Assembly: GCA_018269055.1 (NCBI GenBank)
Contig: JAFDVI010000024.1
Location: 124,001-188,000, forward strand
Source: Acidobacteriota bacterium
GTDB lineage: Bacteria > Acidobacteriota > Blastocatellia > RBC074
Length of the DNA stretch: 64,000 nt
Reading direction: 5' to 3'
Of this stretch, positions 38,528 through 48,167 are shown in pieces (positions within the stretch are counted from its first letter, which is position 1; each line of letters opens with the position of its first letter). The translations under genes were made by a program, and so were the position numbers. The notes beneath the pieces are model-generated. The model was given only the letters and a program-made list of their open reading frames with translations. It had not been told where the DNA came from and did not search any database.

Positions 38528-38619
38528 AAAAGCATGGAGTTCAGGCTTCAGCCTGCGGTTTCGGCAAAGAGACTATTCAAGAAAACCAACAGCCTGAAAG
38601 CTGAACTACATGCTTTTTT
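38527..38619. repeat. Inverted repeat, family G with T run
   Basis: AAAAAAGCATGGAGTTCAGG with CTTCAGCCTG on the left pairs with CAGCCTGAAAGCTGAACTAC and ATGCTTTTTT on the right. The stem is about 30 pairs with a few mismatches and a 30-base loop. The stop codon of the permease is its first base. Its right end is directly followed by CGAGGAAAA, the ribosome-binding site of the next gene. The A and T ends could also make it a terminator. Confidence 0.85.
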
Positions 38620-38632
38620 CCGAGGAAAATTC

Positions 38633-39019
38633 ATGAGCAAGATCGGTACTGTCGGTTGGATGGATTTGACGGTTGAAAACGCCGATCAGGTCAAAGACTT
38701 TTACGCTGCCGTCACCGGATGGAAGCCTTCGGGACTGGACATGGGTGGGTACGAAGATTTCGTCATGAGTTCGCCTGAAACCGGCGGTGGAGTTTCCGGT
38801 ATCTGTCACGCGCGAGGTGGAAACACTGGCTTGCCGCCGGTTTGGCTGATTTACATTTACGTCGCGGACATTGAACAGAGCCTGGCGAAATGCGTTGAAC
38901 TCGGCGGGCAAGCCGTTACGCCCATCAAAGAATACGCTGGCCAAGGCCGCTACTCTATCATACGCGACCCGGCGGGAGCGCATTGCGCGCTGTTTGAAGC
39001 AACAAAGTCAGGGAAGTAA
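38633..39019 (+). CDS. VOC (glyoxalase/bleomycin resistance) family protein
   Basis: The product has about 128 residues and is a single VOC domain with two beta-alpha-beta-beta-beta modules. Visible are IGTVGWMDLTVENADQVKDF and YAAVTGWKPSGLDMG, then the second module PVWLIYIYVADIEQSLAKCV, ELGGQAVTPI and YSIIRDPAGAHCALFEA. Metal ligands would be in VGWMDLTV and ALFEA. The ATG at 38633 follows CGAGGAAAA; a longer reading from 38534 lies in the inverted repeat. It is not a recognised glyoxalase I, and the substrate is unknown. Confidence 0.87.
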   Translation: MSKIGTVGWMDLTVENADQVKDFYAAVTGWKPSGLDMGGYEDFVMSSPETGGGVSGICHARGGNTGLPPVWLIYIYVADIEQSLAKCVELGGQAVTPIKEYAGQGRYSIIRDPAGAHCALFEATKSGK

Positions 39020-39034
39020 TCCCAATCAAATTAA

Positions 39035-39128
39035 AATAGACAGGATTGGCAGGATGTTTCAGGATTCACAAAAAGCTTGTAGCCAAAAGAATTCATCCTG
39101 AAAAATCCTGTTGATCCTGTCTAATTCC
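39035..39128. repeat. Inverted repeat, family F (copy 1)
   Basis: The left arm TAGACAGGATTGGCAGGATG with TTTCAGGAT pairs with the complement of AGACAGGATCAACAGGATTT plus TTCAGGATGAA. The unit CAGGAT recurs at 9-10 bases. The element lies between two convergent genes and ends 3 bases from the stop of the CaiB-family gene. Copy 2 is nested in another repeat at 60567-60653. Confidence 0.85.
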
Positions 39129-39131
39129 TCC

Positions 39132-40220
39132 TTACGCCAGATTGATTCCCCAATCGCGCAAAACTTCTTCCGTATGCTGTCCCACTTCAGGCGGAGCCGA
39201 TTGGATTTCGGCTGCGGTGCGGCTGAATCGCGGAGCGGGCGCAGGCTGGATCACGCCATCCAGTTCGACAAATGTTTGACGCGCGCGGTTGTGCGGATGC
39301 TGGGGCGCTTCGTCCAAATCCAGCACCGGAGCAAAACAAACGTCTGTTCCTTCCATTAGCTCACACCATTCGTTACGCGATTTGGTTTTGATGACTTCGG
39401 CAAGTTTGATCTTCAGTTCCGGCCATTTTTGGTAATCCATCTGCGCTTGAAAGTCCGGATCGGTGATTCCCGTCTTTTCCAGCAATAAGGCGTAAAACTG
39501 CGGTTCGATGGAACCAATTGCCACAAACTTGCCGTCGGCGCATTCGTAACTTCCATAAAAGTGTGCGCCACCATCCAGAAGATTCACGCCGCGTTTGCTG
39601 CTCCAATGACCGGCGGCTTTGCGCCCGTAAATGATTGCCATCAAGGCAGATGCTCCGTCGGTCATTGCGGCGTCAATCACTTGCCCCTTGCCTGATTGCT
39701 GCGCTTCGAGCAGCGCGCAAACAATTCCAAATGCCAGCATCATGCCTCCACCGCCAAAATCGCCAATCATGTTCAGCGGAGGCACCGGCGGAGCATCCGG
39801 TCGGCCAATGGCGTGTAAAACGCCGGTCAGCGCAATGTAGTTGATGTCGTGCCCGGCAGCAGCCGCCAGTGGCCCGAACTGTCCCCAGCCGGTCATGCGT
39901 CCGAAGATCAATTTCGGATTCCGCGCCAGACAAACTTCCGGCCCCAATCCCAACCGCTCCATCACGCCGGGGCGAAAGCCTTCGACCAAGGCGTCGGCTT
40001 TTTCGATCAGCTTCAGTGCCGTTTCCACGCCTTCCGCCGTTTTCAGGTCGAGCGCAACTGAACGCTTGCCACGATTCATCACGTCGAACTTCGAGCCTTT
40101 GGCACTCGGACGATCCACGCGAACGACTTCCGCGCCCATATCCGCCAGCATCATTGCGCAAAACGGCCCCGGCCCGATGCCCACCATTTCAATGACTTTG
40201 ATTCCTTTGAGCGGTCCCAC
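39132..40220 (-). CDS. CaiB/BaiF family CoA-transferase, alpha-methylacyl-CoA racemase-like
   Basis: The product has 362 residues, the standard size of this family. The first part has [37 protein letters not shown] and [10 protein letters not shown]. The catalytic pair of racemases is visible as [11 protein letters not shown] (His124) and IGDFGGGG (Asp154). Enzymes of this type change the stereochemistry of 2-methylacyl-CoA esters or move CoA between acids. The start is a GTG at 40220 preceded by GGAGAA. It stands upstream of FadJ/FadA-type genes on the same strand, so a role in branched-chain fatty acid breakdown is plausible. Confidence 0.9.
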   Translation of the reverse strand: MGPLKGIKVIEMVGIGPGPFCAMMLADMGAEVVRVDRPSAKGSKFDVMNRGKRSVALDLKTAEGVETALKLIEKADALVEGFRPGVMERLGLGPEVCLARNPKLIFGRMTGWGQFGPLAAAAGHDINYIALTGVLHAIGRPDAPPVPPLNMIGDFGGGGMMLAFGIVCALLEAQQSGKGQVIDAAMTDGASALMAIIYGRKAAGHWSSKRGVNLLDGGAHFYGSYECADGKFVAIGSIEPQFYALLLEKTGITDPDFQAQMDYQKWPELKIKLAEVIKTKSRNEWCELMEGTDVCFAPVLDLDEAPQHPHNRARQTFVELDGVIQPAPAPRFSRTAAEIQSAPPEVGQHTEEVLRDWGINLA

Positions 40221-40558
40221 AGTTTTCTCCTGGTAACGTCCAGAAGTCCGCTTTTAGACCAATGTGGTTTTAGGGTCTGCTAAAAGCCCTGAAGGGGCGA
40301 AAGACAATGGCCCAGGGCACCGCCCTGGGTATGCCAGGAGAATGTTTTCAAGCCCTGAAAGGGTGGCAGATCAACTTCATCTTTCGCCCCTTCAGGGCTT
40401 GCGATGTTAGGCCTACCTCTTACCAGGGGCGTCGCTTTGCTTGCCCCGGCTATTGTCTTTCGCCCCTTCAGGGCTTCCCAGCTTTACCAACCTCATGGTC
40501 TTTAAACAGGTTGTTCTGGACGACGATAGAAATCGGCGCAGATGCCGAACGATGAACA
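40221..40558. other. 338-base repeat-rich spacer
   Basis: The spacer between two minus-strand genes is mostly the family H repeat (40283-40480). No gene is supported. A ribosome-binding site for the downstream gene is in its first 15 bases. Confidence 0.6.
40283..40480. repeat. Large inverted repeat, family H (GCCCTGAAGGGGCG units)
   Basis: Four copies of a unit like AAGCCCTGAAGGGGCGAAAG are present. Two are direct (about 40285 and 40349) and two inverted (about 40381 and 40458), with CAGGGC/GCCCTGG palindromes between them. The whole element is about 200 bases. It is the longest repeat in the window and seems to be built by duplication of a short palindromic unit. Confidence 0.8.
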
Positions 40559-42700
40559 TTACTTGTAAAAGCTCTCGCCTTTCACAGCCATCTCGACCAG
40601 CAGTTTCGGCGGAGTAAACCGTTCGCCATACAACTCCGCCATTCGGTCGCACTCCGCCACGAAGTTCTTCACGCCGACTGTGTCAATCAATGAAAGCGGG
40701 CCGCCGGTGTATGGCGGAAATCCCAAACCCAACATTGCGCCGACATCACCGTCTGCCGGATCGGTCAGCACGTTTTCTTCCATACATCGAGCGGCGTCGA
40801 GCGCCTGCGCATAGAGCAATCGTTTTTTCACTTCTTCGACGCTGGGTTGTTCGTCGGCTGCCGGAAAGTGTTCTGCCAGTCCCAGCCATAAAAACTTCTT
40901 GCCGCCTTCGGGATATTCGTACATGCCTTTGCCGGATTTGCGGCCCAGGCGGTCGAGCTTTTCAAAAAACAACGTGGTGACGGCTTCGCCGGATTGCGGT
41001 TTGTAAGCTTCACCCAAGTCTTTTTTCGTCTGTTCGCGGATGTGGTAACTGAGGTCAATGCTGACTTCGTCGAGCAAGGACAGCGGCCCGACGGGCATTC
41101 CCGCCATACGCGCTCCGTTTTCGATCAGCGCCGGAGCCACGCCGTCCAGCAACATCGTTGTGCCTTCGTTGATGTACGCGCCGCAAAACCGCGAGGTGTA
41201 AAAGCCTCGGCTGTCGTTGACGACAATCGGCGTCTTTTTGATTTGCTGCACGAAATCCATCGCTTTGGCCAGCGTTTCATCCGAGGTTTGACGCCCGCGG
41301 ATAATTTCGACCAGCGGCATTTTGTCCACTGGCGAAAAGAAATGCAGCCCAATGAAGTGCGCCGGTCGGCGGCTGGCTTCGGCCAAACCGGTAATCGGCA
41401 GCGTGGAAGTATTCGACGCAAAAATTGCCGATTCAGAAATGACCGCTTCGGCTTTGCGCGTGACATCGGCTTTGATGTCGCGGTTTTCAAAGACGGCTTC
41501 GATGACCAGTTCGCATCCGGCAAGGTCAGCGTAATCCGTCGTCGGTTTGATCCGCGATAACACGGCGGCAGCTTTTTCTTCGGTCGTGCGGCCTTTTTTG
41601 ATGCGTCCGGCGAGCAGGGTTTGGCTGTAGGCTTTGCCCTTTTCAGCATATTGCAATTCGCGGTCGAGCAGCACAACTTCAATTCCGGCAAGCGCCGCGA
41701 CATACGCCAGCCCCGCTCCCATCATTCCTGCGCCGAGCACGCCGAGTTTGGTGACTTTCAGTTTGTCGTACCCTTTCGGTCGCCGCGCCAGTTTATCCGC
41801 CGCGCCTTTGTTGACGAACACGGTGCGGATCATGTTGCGCGCCACCGGATCAAGCAGCAGCTTGACAAAATATCGCTGCGTGATTCTCAGCGCAGCATCA
41901 ATCGGAACCTGCAAGCCTTCGTAAACACAGGACAGAACGGCTTGCGGCGCGGGGTAATTGTGGAAGGTTTCTTTCTGCATCAGCGCCGAACCGACCATAA
42001 AGGTTTCAACGAAACGCGGATCGAATTGCCCCGCTCCGCCCGGAACCTTGAACCCTTTTTTATCCCACGGCTGCACGGGATCGGGCGATTCCATCAACCA
42101 ACGCTTGGCTTCGGCCAGCAATTGATCCGGCGGGACGATTTTGTGAACGACGCCTTTTTCCAGCGCCTGCTGCGGAGTCAAATGCGTACCCTGCATAATC
42201 AATTGCAATCCTTCGCGCGCTCTGACCAAACGCGGCAACCGTTGGACTCCGCCACCGCCCGGGAACAATCCGACCAGCACTTCGGGCAAACCAAGCTGGC
42301 TGCCGGGCACATCGGCGGCAACGCGATAATGACACGCCAGACAGATTTCCAAGCCTCCGCCCAGCGCCGTGCCGTTGATTGCCGCGACAAATGGTTTGCC
42401 GCCGGTTTCCATCCTGCGCGTCATTGCGTTGAAGCGCATGCCGTTGTTGAACAGTTCTTCGGCGTTTCGTGCGGCAAACAGTTCATCGAAGCCTTTCAAA
42501 TCCGCTCCGGCCAGAAACGAAGATTTGCCCGAAGTGAGAATTGCGCCTTTGACAGTCGGGTCGCTGACGACTTTTTCAACTGACGTGTTCAGTTCCTCAA
42601 CGAACTGCCGCGTGATGACGTTCATCGGACGATCTTTCAAATCAATGGTCAGCGTGGCAATGCCGTCGCCGTCAACTTGGTAAGTAATCGTTTCGCTCAT
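40559..42700 (-). CDS. fadJ: Fatty acid oxidation complex alpha subunit (enoyl-CoA hydratase/3-hydroxyacyl-CoA dehydrogenase)
   Basis: The product has 713 residues. The N-terminal hydratase domain has FLAGADLKGFDELF and INGTALGGGLEICLACHYRV, with GLPEVLVGLFPGGGGVQRLP carrying the second catalytic Glu. The NAD-binding dehydrogenase domain begins near residue 315 with KLGVLGAGMMGAGLAYVAAL and continues with IFASNTSTLPITGLAE and HFIGLHFFSPVDKMPLVEII. The C-terminal domain has GFPPYTGGPLSLID. Length and order match FadJ/FadB. The ATG at 42700 follows GGAGAAG. The longer reading to 42847 crosses an inverted repeat and is rejected. With the thiolase gene upstream it forms the trifunctional beta-oxidation unit. 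Confidence 0.93.
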   Translation of the reverse strand: MSETITYQVDGDGIATLTIDLKDRPMNVITRQFVEELNTSVEKVVSDPTVKGAILTSGKSSFLAGADLKGFDELFAARNAEELFNNGMRFNAMTRRMETGGKPFVAAINGTALGGGLEICLACHYRVAADVPGSQLGLPEVLVGLFPGGGGVQRLPRLVRAREGLQLIMQGTHLTPQQALEKGVVHKIVPPDQLLAEAKRWLMESPDPVQPWDKKGFKVPGGAGQFDPRFVETFMVGSALMQKETFHNYPAPQAVLSCVYEGLQVPIDAALRITQRYFVKLLLDPVARNMIRTVFVNKGAADKLARRPKGYDKLKVTKLGVLGAGMMGAGLAYVAALAGIEVVLLDRELQYAEKGKAYSQTLLAGRIKKGRTTEEKAAAVLSRIKPTTDYADLAGCELVIEAVFENRDIKADVTRKAEAVISESAIFASNTSTLPITGLAEASRRPAHFIGLHFFSPVDKMPLVEIIRGRQTSDETLAKAMDFVQQIKKTPIVVNDSRGFYTSRFCGAYINEGTTMLLDGVAPALIENGARMAGMPVGPLSLLDEVSIDLSYHIREQTKKDLGEAYKPQSGEAVTTLFFEKLDRLGRKSGKGMYEYPEGGKKFLWLGLAEHFPAADEQPSVEEVKKRLLYAQALDAARCMEENVLTDPADGDVGAMLGLGFPPYTGGPLSLIDTVGVKNFVAECDRMAELYGERFTPPKLLVEMAVKGESFYK

Positions 42701-42713
42701 ATCTTCTCCAAAA

Positions 42714-42795
42714 AGTAACGCAACCAGCCATGGTTGCGTTGTCTCCGACATAGGGCGGATCAAGATAACCACGCAACCTCGGCAGGTTACGCTAC
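42714..42795. repeat. Inverted repeat, family D-like (copy 2)
   Basis: AGTAACGCAACCAGCCATGG with TTGCGTTGTC on the left pairs with the complement of AGCGTAACCTGCCGAGGTTG and CGTGGTTATC. It starts 3 bases past the stop of the thiolase gene and ends about 5 bases before the ribosome-binding site of the fadJ-type gene. Confidence 0.75.
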
Positions 42796-42798
42796 TCC

Positions 42799-44007
42799 TT
42801 AAATCAATTCGACGATGGTTGCCGTTCCCATTCCCGCGCCAACGCACAACGTCGCCAAGCCAGTCGCCAAACCTCGGCGTTCCATTTCATCCAGCAAGGT
42901 TCCCAGAATCATTGCGCCTGTCGCGCCAAGCGGATGTCCCATCGCGATGGCTCCGCCGTTGACATTGATTTTGTCGTGCGGGATGTCGAGCGCCTGCATG
43001 TACCGCAACACAACGGCGGCAAAGGCTTCGTTGAGTTCGTACAGGTCAATGTCTTTTGTGCTCATCCCCGCACGCTTCAAGGCTTTTTCCGTCGCCGGAG
43101 CCGGGCCAGTCAACATAATCGTTGGTTCCGAACCAATCGAAGCAAACGCACGGATTCTGGCGCGCGGCTTCAGCCCCAGCTTTTCGCCAATCTCTTTGCT
43201 GCCAACCAAGACTGCTGCCGCGCCGTCAACGATGCCGCTGGAATTGCCCGCGTGGTGAACGTGGTTGATGCGTTCGACTTCCGGATAACGCTGAATTGCG
43301 ACGGCGTCGAACCCGGCCTGTTCGCCCGGAACGGTAAACGATGGATTCAGCTTGGCCAAATCTTCCATCGTCGTTTCCGGCCGCATCAGTTCGTCGTGGT
43401 CAAGCACGGTCAATCCGATTTGATCCTTGACCGGCACAATGGATTTTTTGAAGTAACAATTGTCCCAGGCGTGTTTGGCGCGGCGCTGGCTTTCGACGGC
43501 GTACGCGTCCACGTCTTCGCGCGAAAAGCCATATTTTGTCGCCACCAAATCTGCACTGATGCCTTGTGGGACGAAATACATCTTCGAAGCGATTTCGGGA
43601 TCCATGACCATCGCGCCGCCGTCGGCTCCCATCGGAACGCGCGACATGCTTTCAACGCCTCCGCCGATGGCCAGATCGGATTGCCCGGACATCACCTGCG
43701 CCGCGGCCGTGTTGACGGCCTCCAATCCGGAAGCGCAAAACCGGTTGAGCTGTTTTCCCGGCACGGTTTCGGCGTAATCGGCGTTCAGCGCGGCAATGCG
43801 CGCAATGTCGGAACCTTGTTCGCCTACGGGCATTACGCAACCGAAGACGACGTCGTCCAGATAAGCGGTGTCGAGTTCATTGCGATCCCGAATGGCTTTC
43901 AATACCTGTGTGGCCAATTCGATAGGACGAATTTCGTGCAAGCTGCCATTGACGCGACCTCTCCCGCGCGGCGTGCGGACTGCGTCGTAAATGTATGCTT
44001 CTGTCAT
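42799..44007 (-). CDS. fadI: Acetyl-CoA C-acyltransferase (thiolase), FadA/FadI type
   Basis: The product has 402 residues, the usual thiolase length. The nucleophile is Cys91 in [12 protein letters not shown]. The second site is His358 in [15 protein letters not shown], and the proton donor is Cys388 in [16 protein letters not shown]. It cleaves 3-oxoacyl-CoA to acetyl-CoA and a shorter acyl-CoA in the last step of beta-oxidation. It precedes the alpha subunit gene on the same strand with only the family D repeat between, so they are one operon. It is unclear whether FadA or FadI is the closer relative. Confidence 0.93.
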   Translation of the reverse strand: MTEAYIYDAVRTPRGRGRVNGSLHEIRPIELATQVLKAIRDRNELDTAYLDDVVFGCVMPVGEQGSDIARIAALNADYAETVPGKQLNRFCASGLEAVNTAAAQVMSGQSDLAIGGGVESMSRVPMGADGGAMVMDPEIASKMYFVPQGISADLVATKYGFSREDVDAYAVESQRRAKHAWDNCYFKKSIVPVKDQIGLTVLDHDELMRPETTMEDLAKLNPSFTVPGEQAGFDAVAIQRYPEVERINHVHHAGNSSGIVDGAAAVLVGSKEIGEKLGLKPRARIRAFASIGSEPTIMLTGPAPATEKALKRAGMSTKDIDLYELNEAFAAVVLRYMQALDIPHDKINVNGGAIAMGHPLGATGAMILGTLLDEMERRGLATGLATLCVGAGMGTATIVELI

Positions 44008-44189
44008 CGGTAAATTCCTCTTTTCCTGGTGCGATGGTTATTTGCGCGGCGGATGTTAGCAGACGCTCGCGGCGGAACAGAAACCACTCGGCGAGGAATG
44101 TGCCAATTTGTTGAACTTATTGTAGGATTAACAACCTTGATTCGGATCTATCATACGCACTGATCATTACGAGAGGTTGATAAGCACCA

Positions 44190-47100
44190 ATGCGAGATAG
44201 CAGAGAAATCGCCAACATTATTTCCAACGAGTTCGGCGCCAACTCCACTTACGTCGAAGACCTTCTGCGCCAGTTTCAATACAATCCCAATTCGGTCGGC
44301 GAGGAATGGGGCGAGTATTTCCATTCGCTTCTGGGCGGCAACGGAGCCGTAAAAGTCGAAGCTCAGGCCGCGGCAGCCAAAGCTGCGCCTGCGCCCGCAA
44401 CGACGCAACCCGCCAGCCAACCCGCCGCCAAGTCTGCCGCACAAGTTGCGCCAACTGCTGAAACTGCCGGGGAGCGAATGCAGATTCGCGGCCCTGCGTT
44501 GAAAATCGTCGAAAACATGGAAACCAGTTTGGCTGTGCCAACGGCGACTTCATTGCGTCAGGTGCAGATCAAACTGCTGGACGAAAACCGTCGCTGGATC
44601 AATCGCCATTTACAGGAATCCGGCAAAGGCAAAACCTCATACACGCACTTCATCGCCTGGGCGATTTTGAAAGCGCTGGCCAAATTCCCCCAGATGAACG
44701 ACGGGTACGAGGAATCGGACGGCACGGCGTATCGCATCAAACGGCAGGATGTGAACTTAGGTGTAGCCGTTGATGTGCAGAAAAAAGATGGTTCGCGCAG
44801 CTTGCTTGTCCCCAACATCAAAGCCGCCGACAAAATGAATTTCTGGCAGTTTGTCCAATCCTATCAAGATGTGGTCATTCGCGCGCGCGACGGCAAGCTT
44901 CAAATCAGCGATTTCCAGGGCACAACGATTTCCATTACCAATCCGGGAACCATCGGCACATCATCATCCAGCCCGCGATTGATGGCCGGGCAAGGAGCAA
45001 TCATTGCTACCGGCGCGATTGAATTTCCACCGGAATATTCGGCGATGACGGACGCGGCGCTGTCGCAACTCGGTATCAGCAAAATCCTCTCTATCACCAG
45101 CACCTATGACCATCGCATCATTCAGGGGGCCGAATCGGGAATGTTCCTCGCCTACATTCACGAACTGTTGCTGGGCAAACACAATTTTTACGACGAAATC
45201 TTTGCCGACCTGGGCATCAACTACAAACCATTGCGCTGGTCTGTGGACATCAATCCGCTGCTATCGGGCGTTGATCGTGAACGGCAGGAGATCAAAAAAC
45301 AGGCGGCGATTTTTGAATGGATCAATGCCTATCGCGTGCGCGGTCATCTGATTGCCGACATTGATCCGCTGAACATGATCAACCTGCACGAACATCCCGA
45401 ATTGGAAATTGAAACCTACGGGCTTTCAATCTGGGATTTGGATCGCGAATTTTACACTGGCGGACTTGGCGGCAAGGAATACGCCACGTTGCGCGAAATC
45501 TGGTCCATGCTGATTCGGTTTTACTGCGGCAAAGTCGGAACCGAAAGCCGCCACATCACCAGCAAGGAGCAGAAACAATGGATTCGCGAACGCATCGAAC
45601 GCGACCCGGAACCGGTTCCGATGGAGATCAAAAAACAATTATTGGATCGGTTGATTGCCGCCGAACAGTTCGAAAAATTCCTGCACACGAAATACCTGGG
45701 GCAAAAACGGTTTTCGGTCGAAGGCGGCGAATCCATTATCCCTGTGATGGATCAGTTGATTTCCGGCGCGGGCGAACGCGGAGCCGATGAAATCGTTCTG
45801 GGCATGGCGCATCGCGGAAGATTGACTGTGCTGGCCAACATCATTGGCCATTACATGAGCGAGCGTATCTTCACCGCGTTTGAAGGCACGGTGCATCCGA
45901 ATTTCCCCGCCGACGAAGGCGACGTCAAATACCATCAAGGCGCGCTTGGTTCGCGTGAAGTCAAAGGCAAGGAATTGAAGATCACCTTGTCGCCAAACCC
46001 GAGCCATTTGGAATTCGTTGATCCTGTGGTGGAAGGCATGGCGCGCGCCAAACAGGACGCGATGCAAATTCCGCGCGAAGACGCCCGCGCCCATGTCTGG
46101 CCCGTGTTGATTCACGGCGACGCGGCCTTTGCCGGGCAGGGCATCGTCACCGAAACATTGAACCTGGCCGATTTGAAAGGGTATCGCACCGGCGGCACGA
46201 TTCATTTCATCATCAACAACCAGATTGGCTTCACGACTTCGCCGACTTCCAGCCGTTCTTCGATTTATTCAACCGACATCGCCAAGATGACGCAACTGCC
46301 GATTTTCCACGTCAACGCCGACGATGTGGAGGCTGCCTGGCGCGTGCTGCAAATCGCGCTGGATTTCCGCCAGAAATTCCACAAAGACGTGGTCATTGAT
46401 CTGGTCGGGTTCCGACGTCACGGCCACAACGAAGGCGATGAACCCAGCTACACTCAACCGCTGATGTACCAGCGAGTCAAAGAACATCCAGGCGTGCGCG
46501 AACTGTATACACAGCAATTGATTCGCGAAGGCGCGCTGACGCGCGAAGAAATTGACCAGATGATCGAAACTGTCTGGCGTAGTTATGAAACTGCGTTGGT
46601 TTCGGCCAAAGAGATTGTCGCGAAGAAAAAACCGATGACGGCTCCGCCGGAAATGAAACCGGATATGGACGGTTCGGCAGTGCTGGAAACCGGCGTCGCG
46701 CGCGAAGCGCTCGACGAAGTTTCCCGTTCAATGAGCGTCGTTCCGCAAGGATTCACGATCAATCCGAAAATGGTCAGCCAGATGTCGCGGCGCGCTCGTA
46801 TGGGCAGCGGCGAAATTGCGGTTGATTGGGGTTTTGCCGAAGGGCTGGCATTCGGTTCGCTGTTGCTGGAAGGCACGTCAGTCCGTCTGTCCGGACAGGA
46901 TTGCGGACGCGGCACATTCAGTCAACGCCACGCCATTCTGTACGACACGCGAACTGGCGAATCGTGGACGCCGCTGGAAACACTGGCTAAAAACACCGTG
47001 AAGTTTGAAGTTTTCGACAGCTCGCTGTCTGAAGCAGGCGTGCTTGGGTACGAGTATGGCTATTCCGTCGTTTCGCGCGATGGGTTGACGATGTGGGAAG

Positions 47101-47843
47101 CGCAATTCGGCGACTTCGCCAATGGCGCGCAGGTGCTGATTGACCAATTCATTTCGCCCAGCGAAGACAAATGGAAACAGACTTCGCGGTTGGTCATGTT
47201 GCTGCCGCACGGATACGAAGGCCAAGGGCCGGAACATTCCAGCGCGCGGCTTGAAAGATATTTGCAGCTTTGCGCCGAAGACAACATGCAGGTTTGTTAC
47301 CCGACGACTCCGGCGCAGTATTTCCACTTGCTCCGTCGCCAGGTCAAACAGGAACTCAGAAAACCGCTGGCGGTGATGACCCCGAAAAGTTTGTTGCGAT
47401 TGCCCGCGGCGGTTTCGACGCTCGAGCAATTCACCAGCGGAGGCTTTCATCCTGTCATCGGCGACGCCGTCAATCCGGCAAACGTCCAGCGCGTATTGTT
47501 GTGCAGTGGCAAGGTGTATTACGACCTGCTGGCCGAACACGAGAAAAACAACAGCGGCAAAATTGCCATTTTGCGGTTGGAACAGTTTTACCCCTTCCCA
47601 TTGAGCTTGCTGCAACGCTGGTTGTCATCGTTCAGCCACGCAAAGCAATTGTTCTGGGTGCAGGAAGAGCCACAAAATATGGGCGGTTGGAACTTCATGC
47701 GACCGTGGCTGCAGGGTTTGCGTCGTACGGGCCAGGAACTGCGCTACGTTGGCCGCCTTGCCAGCGCCAGTCCTGCCACCGGTTCTTACGTGGTTCACCA
47801 ATTGGAGCAACAAGCCTTGGTAAATGAGGCGTTGAGTTTGTAA
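44190..47843 (+). CDS. kgd: Kgd-type multifunctional 2-oxoglutarate metabolism enzyme (E2-like domain fused to E1)
   Basis: The product has 1217 residues. The first 45 are the E1-binding helix (SREIANIISNEFGANSTYVE). An Ala/Pro-rich linker follows. Residues 95-330 form a dihydrolipoamide succinyltransferase-like domain with TYDHRIIQGAESG (His308). There is no lipoyl domain. From about 360 the thiamine-diphosphate E1 part follows: LGMAHRGRLTVLANIIG, then HGDAAFAGQGIVTETLNLAD (His642), IHFIINNQIGFTTSP and RRHGHNEGDEPSYTQP. This layout equals mycobacterial Kgd. It makes succinyl-CoA with a separate lipoyl carrier, or succinic semialdehyde or 2-hydroxy-3-oxoadipate. The enzyme is cytosolic. Confidence 0.95.
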   Translation: MRDSREIANIISNEFGANSTYVEDLLRQFQYNPNSVGEEWGEYFHSLLGGNGAVKVEAQAAAAKAAPAPATTQPASQPAAKSAAQVAPTAETAGERMQIRGPALKIVENMETSLAVPTATSLRQVQIKLLDENRRWINRHLQESGKGKTSYTHFIAWAILKALAKFPQMNDGYEESDGTAYRIKRQDVNLGVAVDVQKKDGSRSLLVPNIKAADKMNFWQFVQSYQDVVIRARDGKLQISDFQGTTISITNPGTIGTSSSSPRLMAGQGAIIATGAIEFPPEYSAMTDAALSQLGISKILSITSTYDHRIIQGAESGMFLAYIHELLLGKHNFYDEIFADLGINYKPLRWSVDINPLLSGVDRERQEIKKQAAIFEWINAYRVRGHLIADIDPLNMINLHEHPELEIETYGLSIWDLDREFYTGGLGGKEYATLREIWSMLIRFYCGKVGTESRHITSKEQKQWIRERIERDPEPVPMEIKKQLLDRLIAAEQFEKFLHTKYLGQKRFSVEGGESIIPVMDQLISGAGERGADEIVLGMAHRGRLTVLANIIGHYMSERIFTAFEGTVHPNFPADEGDVKYHQGALGSREVKGKELKITLSPNPSHLEFVDPVVEGMARAKQDAMQIPREDARAHVWPVLIHGDAAFAGQGIVTETLNLADLKGYRTGGTIHFIINNQIGFTTSPTSSRSSIYSTDIAKMTQLPIFHVNADDVEAAWRVLQIALDFRQKFHKDVVIDLVGFRRHGHNEGDEPSYTQPLMYQRVKEHPGVRELYTQQLIREGALTREEIDQMIETVWRSYETALVSAKEIVAKKKPMTAPPEMKPDMDGSAVLETGVAREALDEVSRSMSVVPQGFTINPKMVSQMSRRARMGSGEIAVDWGFAEGLAFGSLLLEGTSVRLSGQDCGRGTFSQRHAILYDTRTGESWTPLETLAKNTVKFEVFDSSLSEAGVLGYEYGYSVVSRDGLTMWEAQFGDFANGAQVLIDQFISPSEDKWKQTSRLVMLLPHGYEGQGPEHSSARLERYLQLCAEDNMQVCYPTTPAQYFHLLRRQVKQELRKPLAVMTPKSLLRLPAAVSTLEQFTSGGFHPVIGDAVNPANVQRVLLCSGKVYYDLLAEHEKNNSGKIAILRLEQFYPFPLSLLQRWLSSFSHAKQLFWVQEEPQNMGGWNFMRPWLQGLRRTGQELRYVGRLASASPATGSYVVHQLEQQALVNEALSL

Positions 47844-47856
47844 CGACAAAAATGGA

Positions 47857-47930
47857 AACGCAAAGACGCCAAGTGGCAAAGGCGCAAAGAAAGTTCCTCC
47901 TGCATCCTTCCGCTTGGCGTCTTTGTATTG
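47857..47930. repeat. Inverted repeat, family B (copy 2)
   Basis: AACGCAAAGACGCCAAGTGG with CAAAGGCGCAAAG on the left pairs with the complement of AATACAAAGACGCCAAGCGG. The loop is about 30 bases. It starts 13 bases after the kgd stop. The unit AACGCAAAGACGC equals that of copy 1. Confidence 0.8.
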
Positions 47931-47953
47931 AAAATGGCTGGTCTTAAGCAAAC

Positions 47954-47982
47954 GAAAAAAGCGACCATTTCTGGTCGCTTTG
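47954..47982 (-). terminator. Terminator of the tRNA-Glu gene
   Basis: On the minus strand AAGCGACCAGAAATGGTCGC forms a perfect 8-pair hairpin followed by TTTTTTCG. It lies about 14 bases past the tRNA 3' end. Confidence 0.85.
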
Positions 47983-47994
47983 GTTAAGTTGCTC

Positions 47995-48069
<75 letters not shown>

Positions 48070-48167
48070 AAAGAACTGGCGAGTTTATACACCTCGAACT
48101 TGAGCTTTATCAAGCGCGCGTCGTTTGACTGTCGCGCGAAATCACTGACGGGAGATACCAACCAACG

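Noticed and set aside
42934-44013. Long open frame opposite the thiolase gene
   Set aside because: Antisense to all thiolase motifs and lacks a ribosome-binding site.
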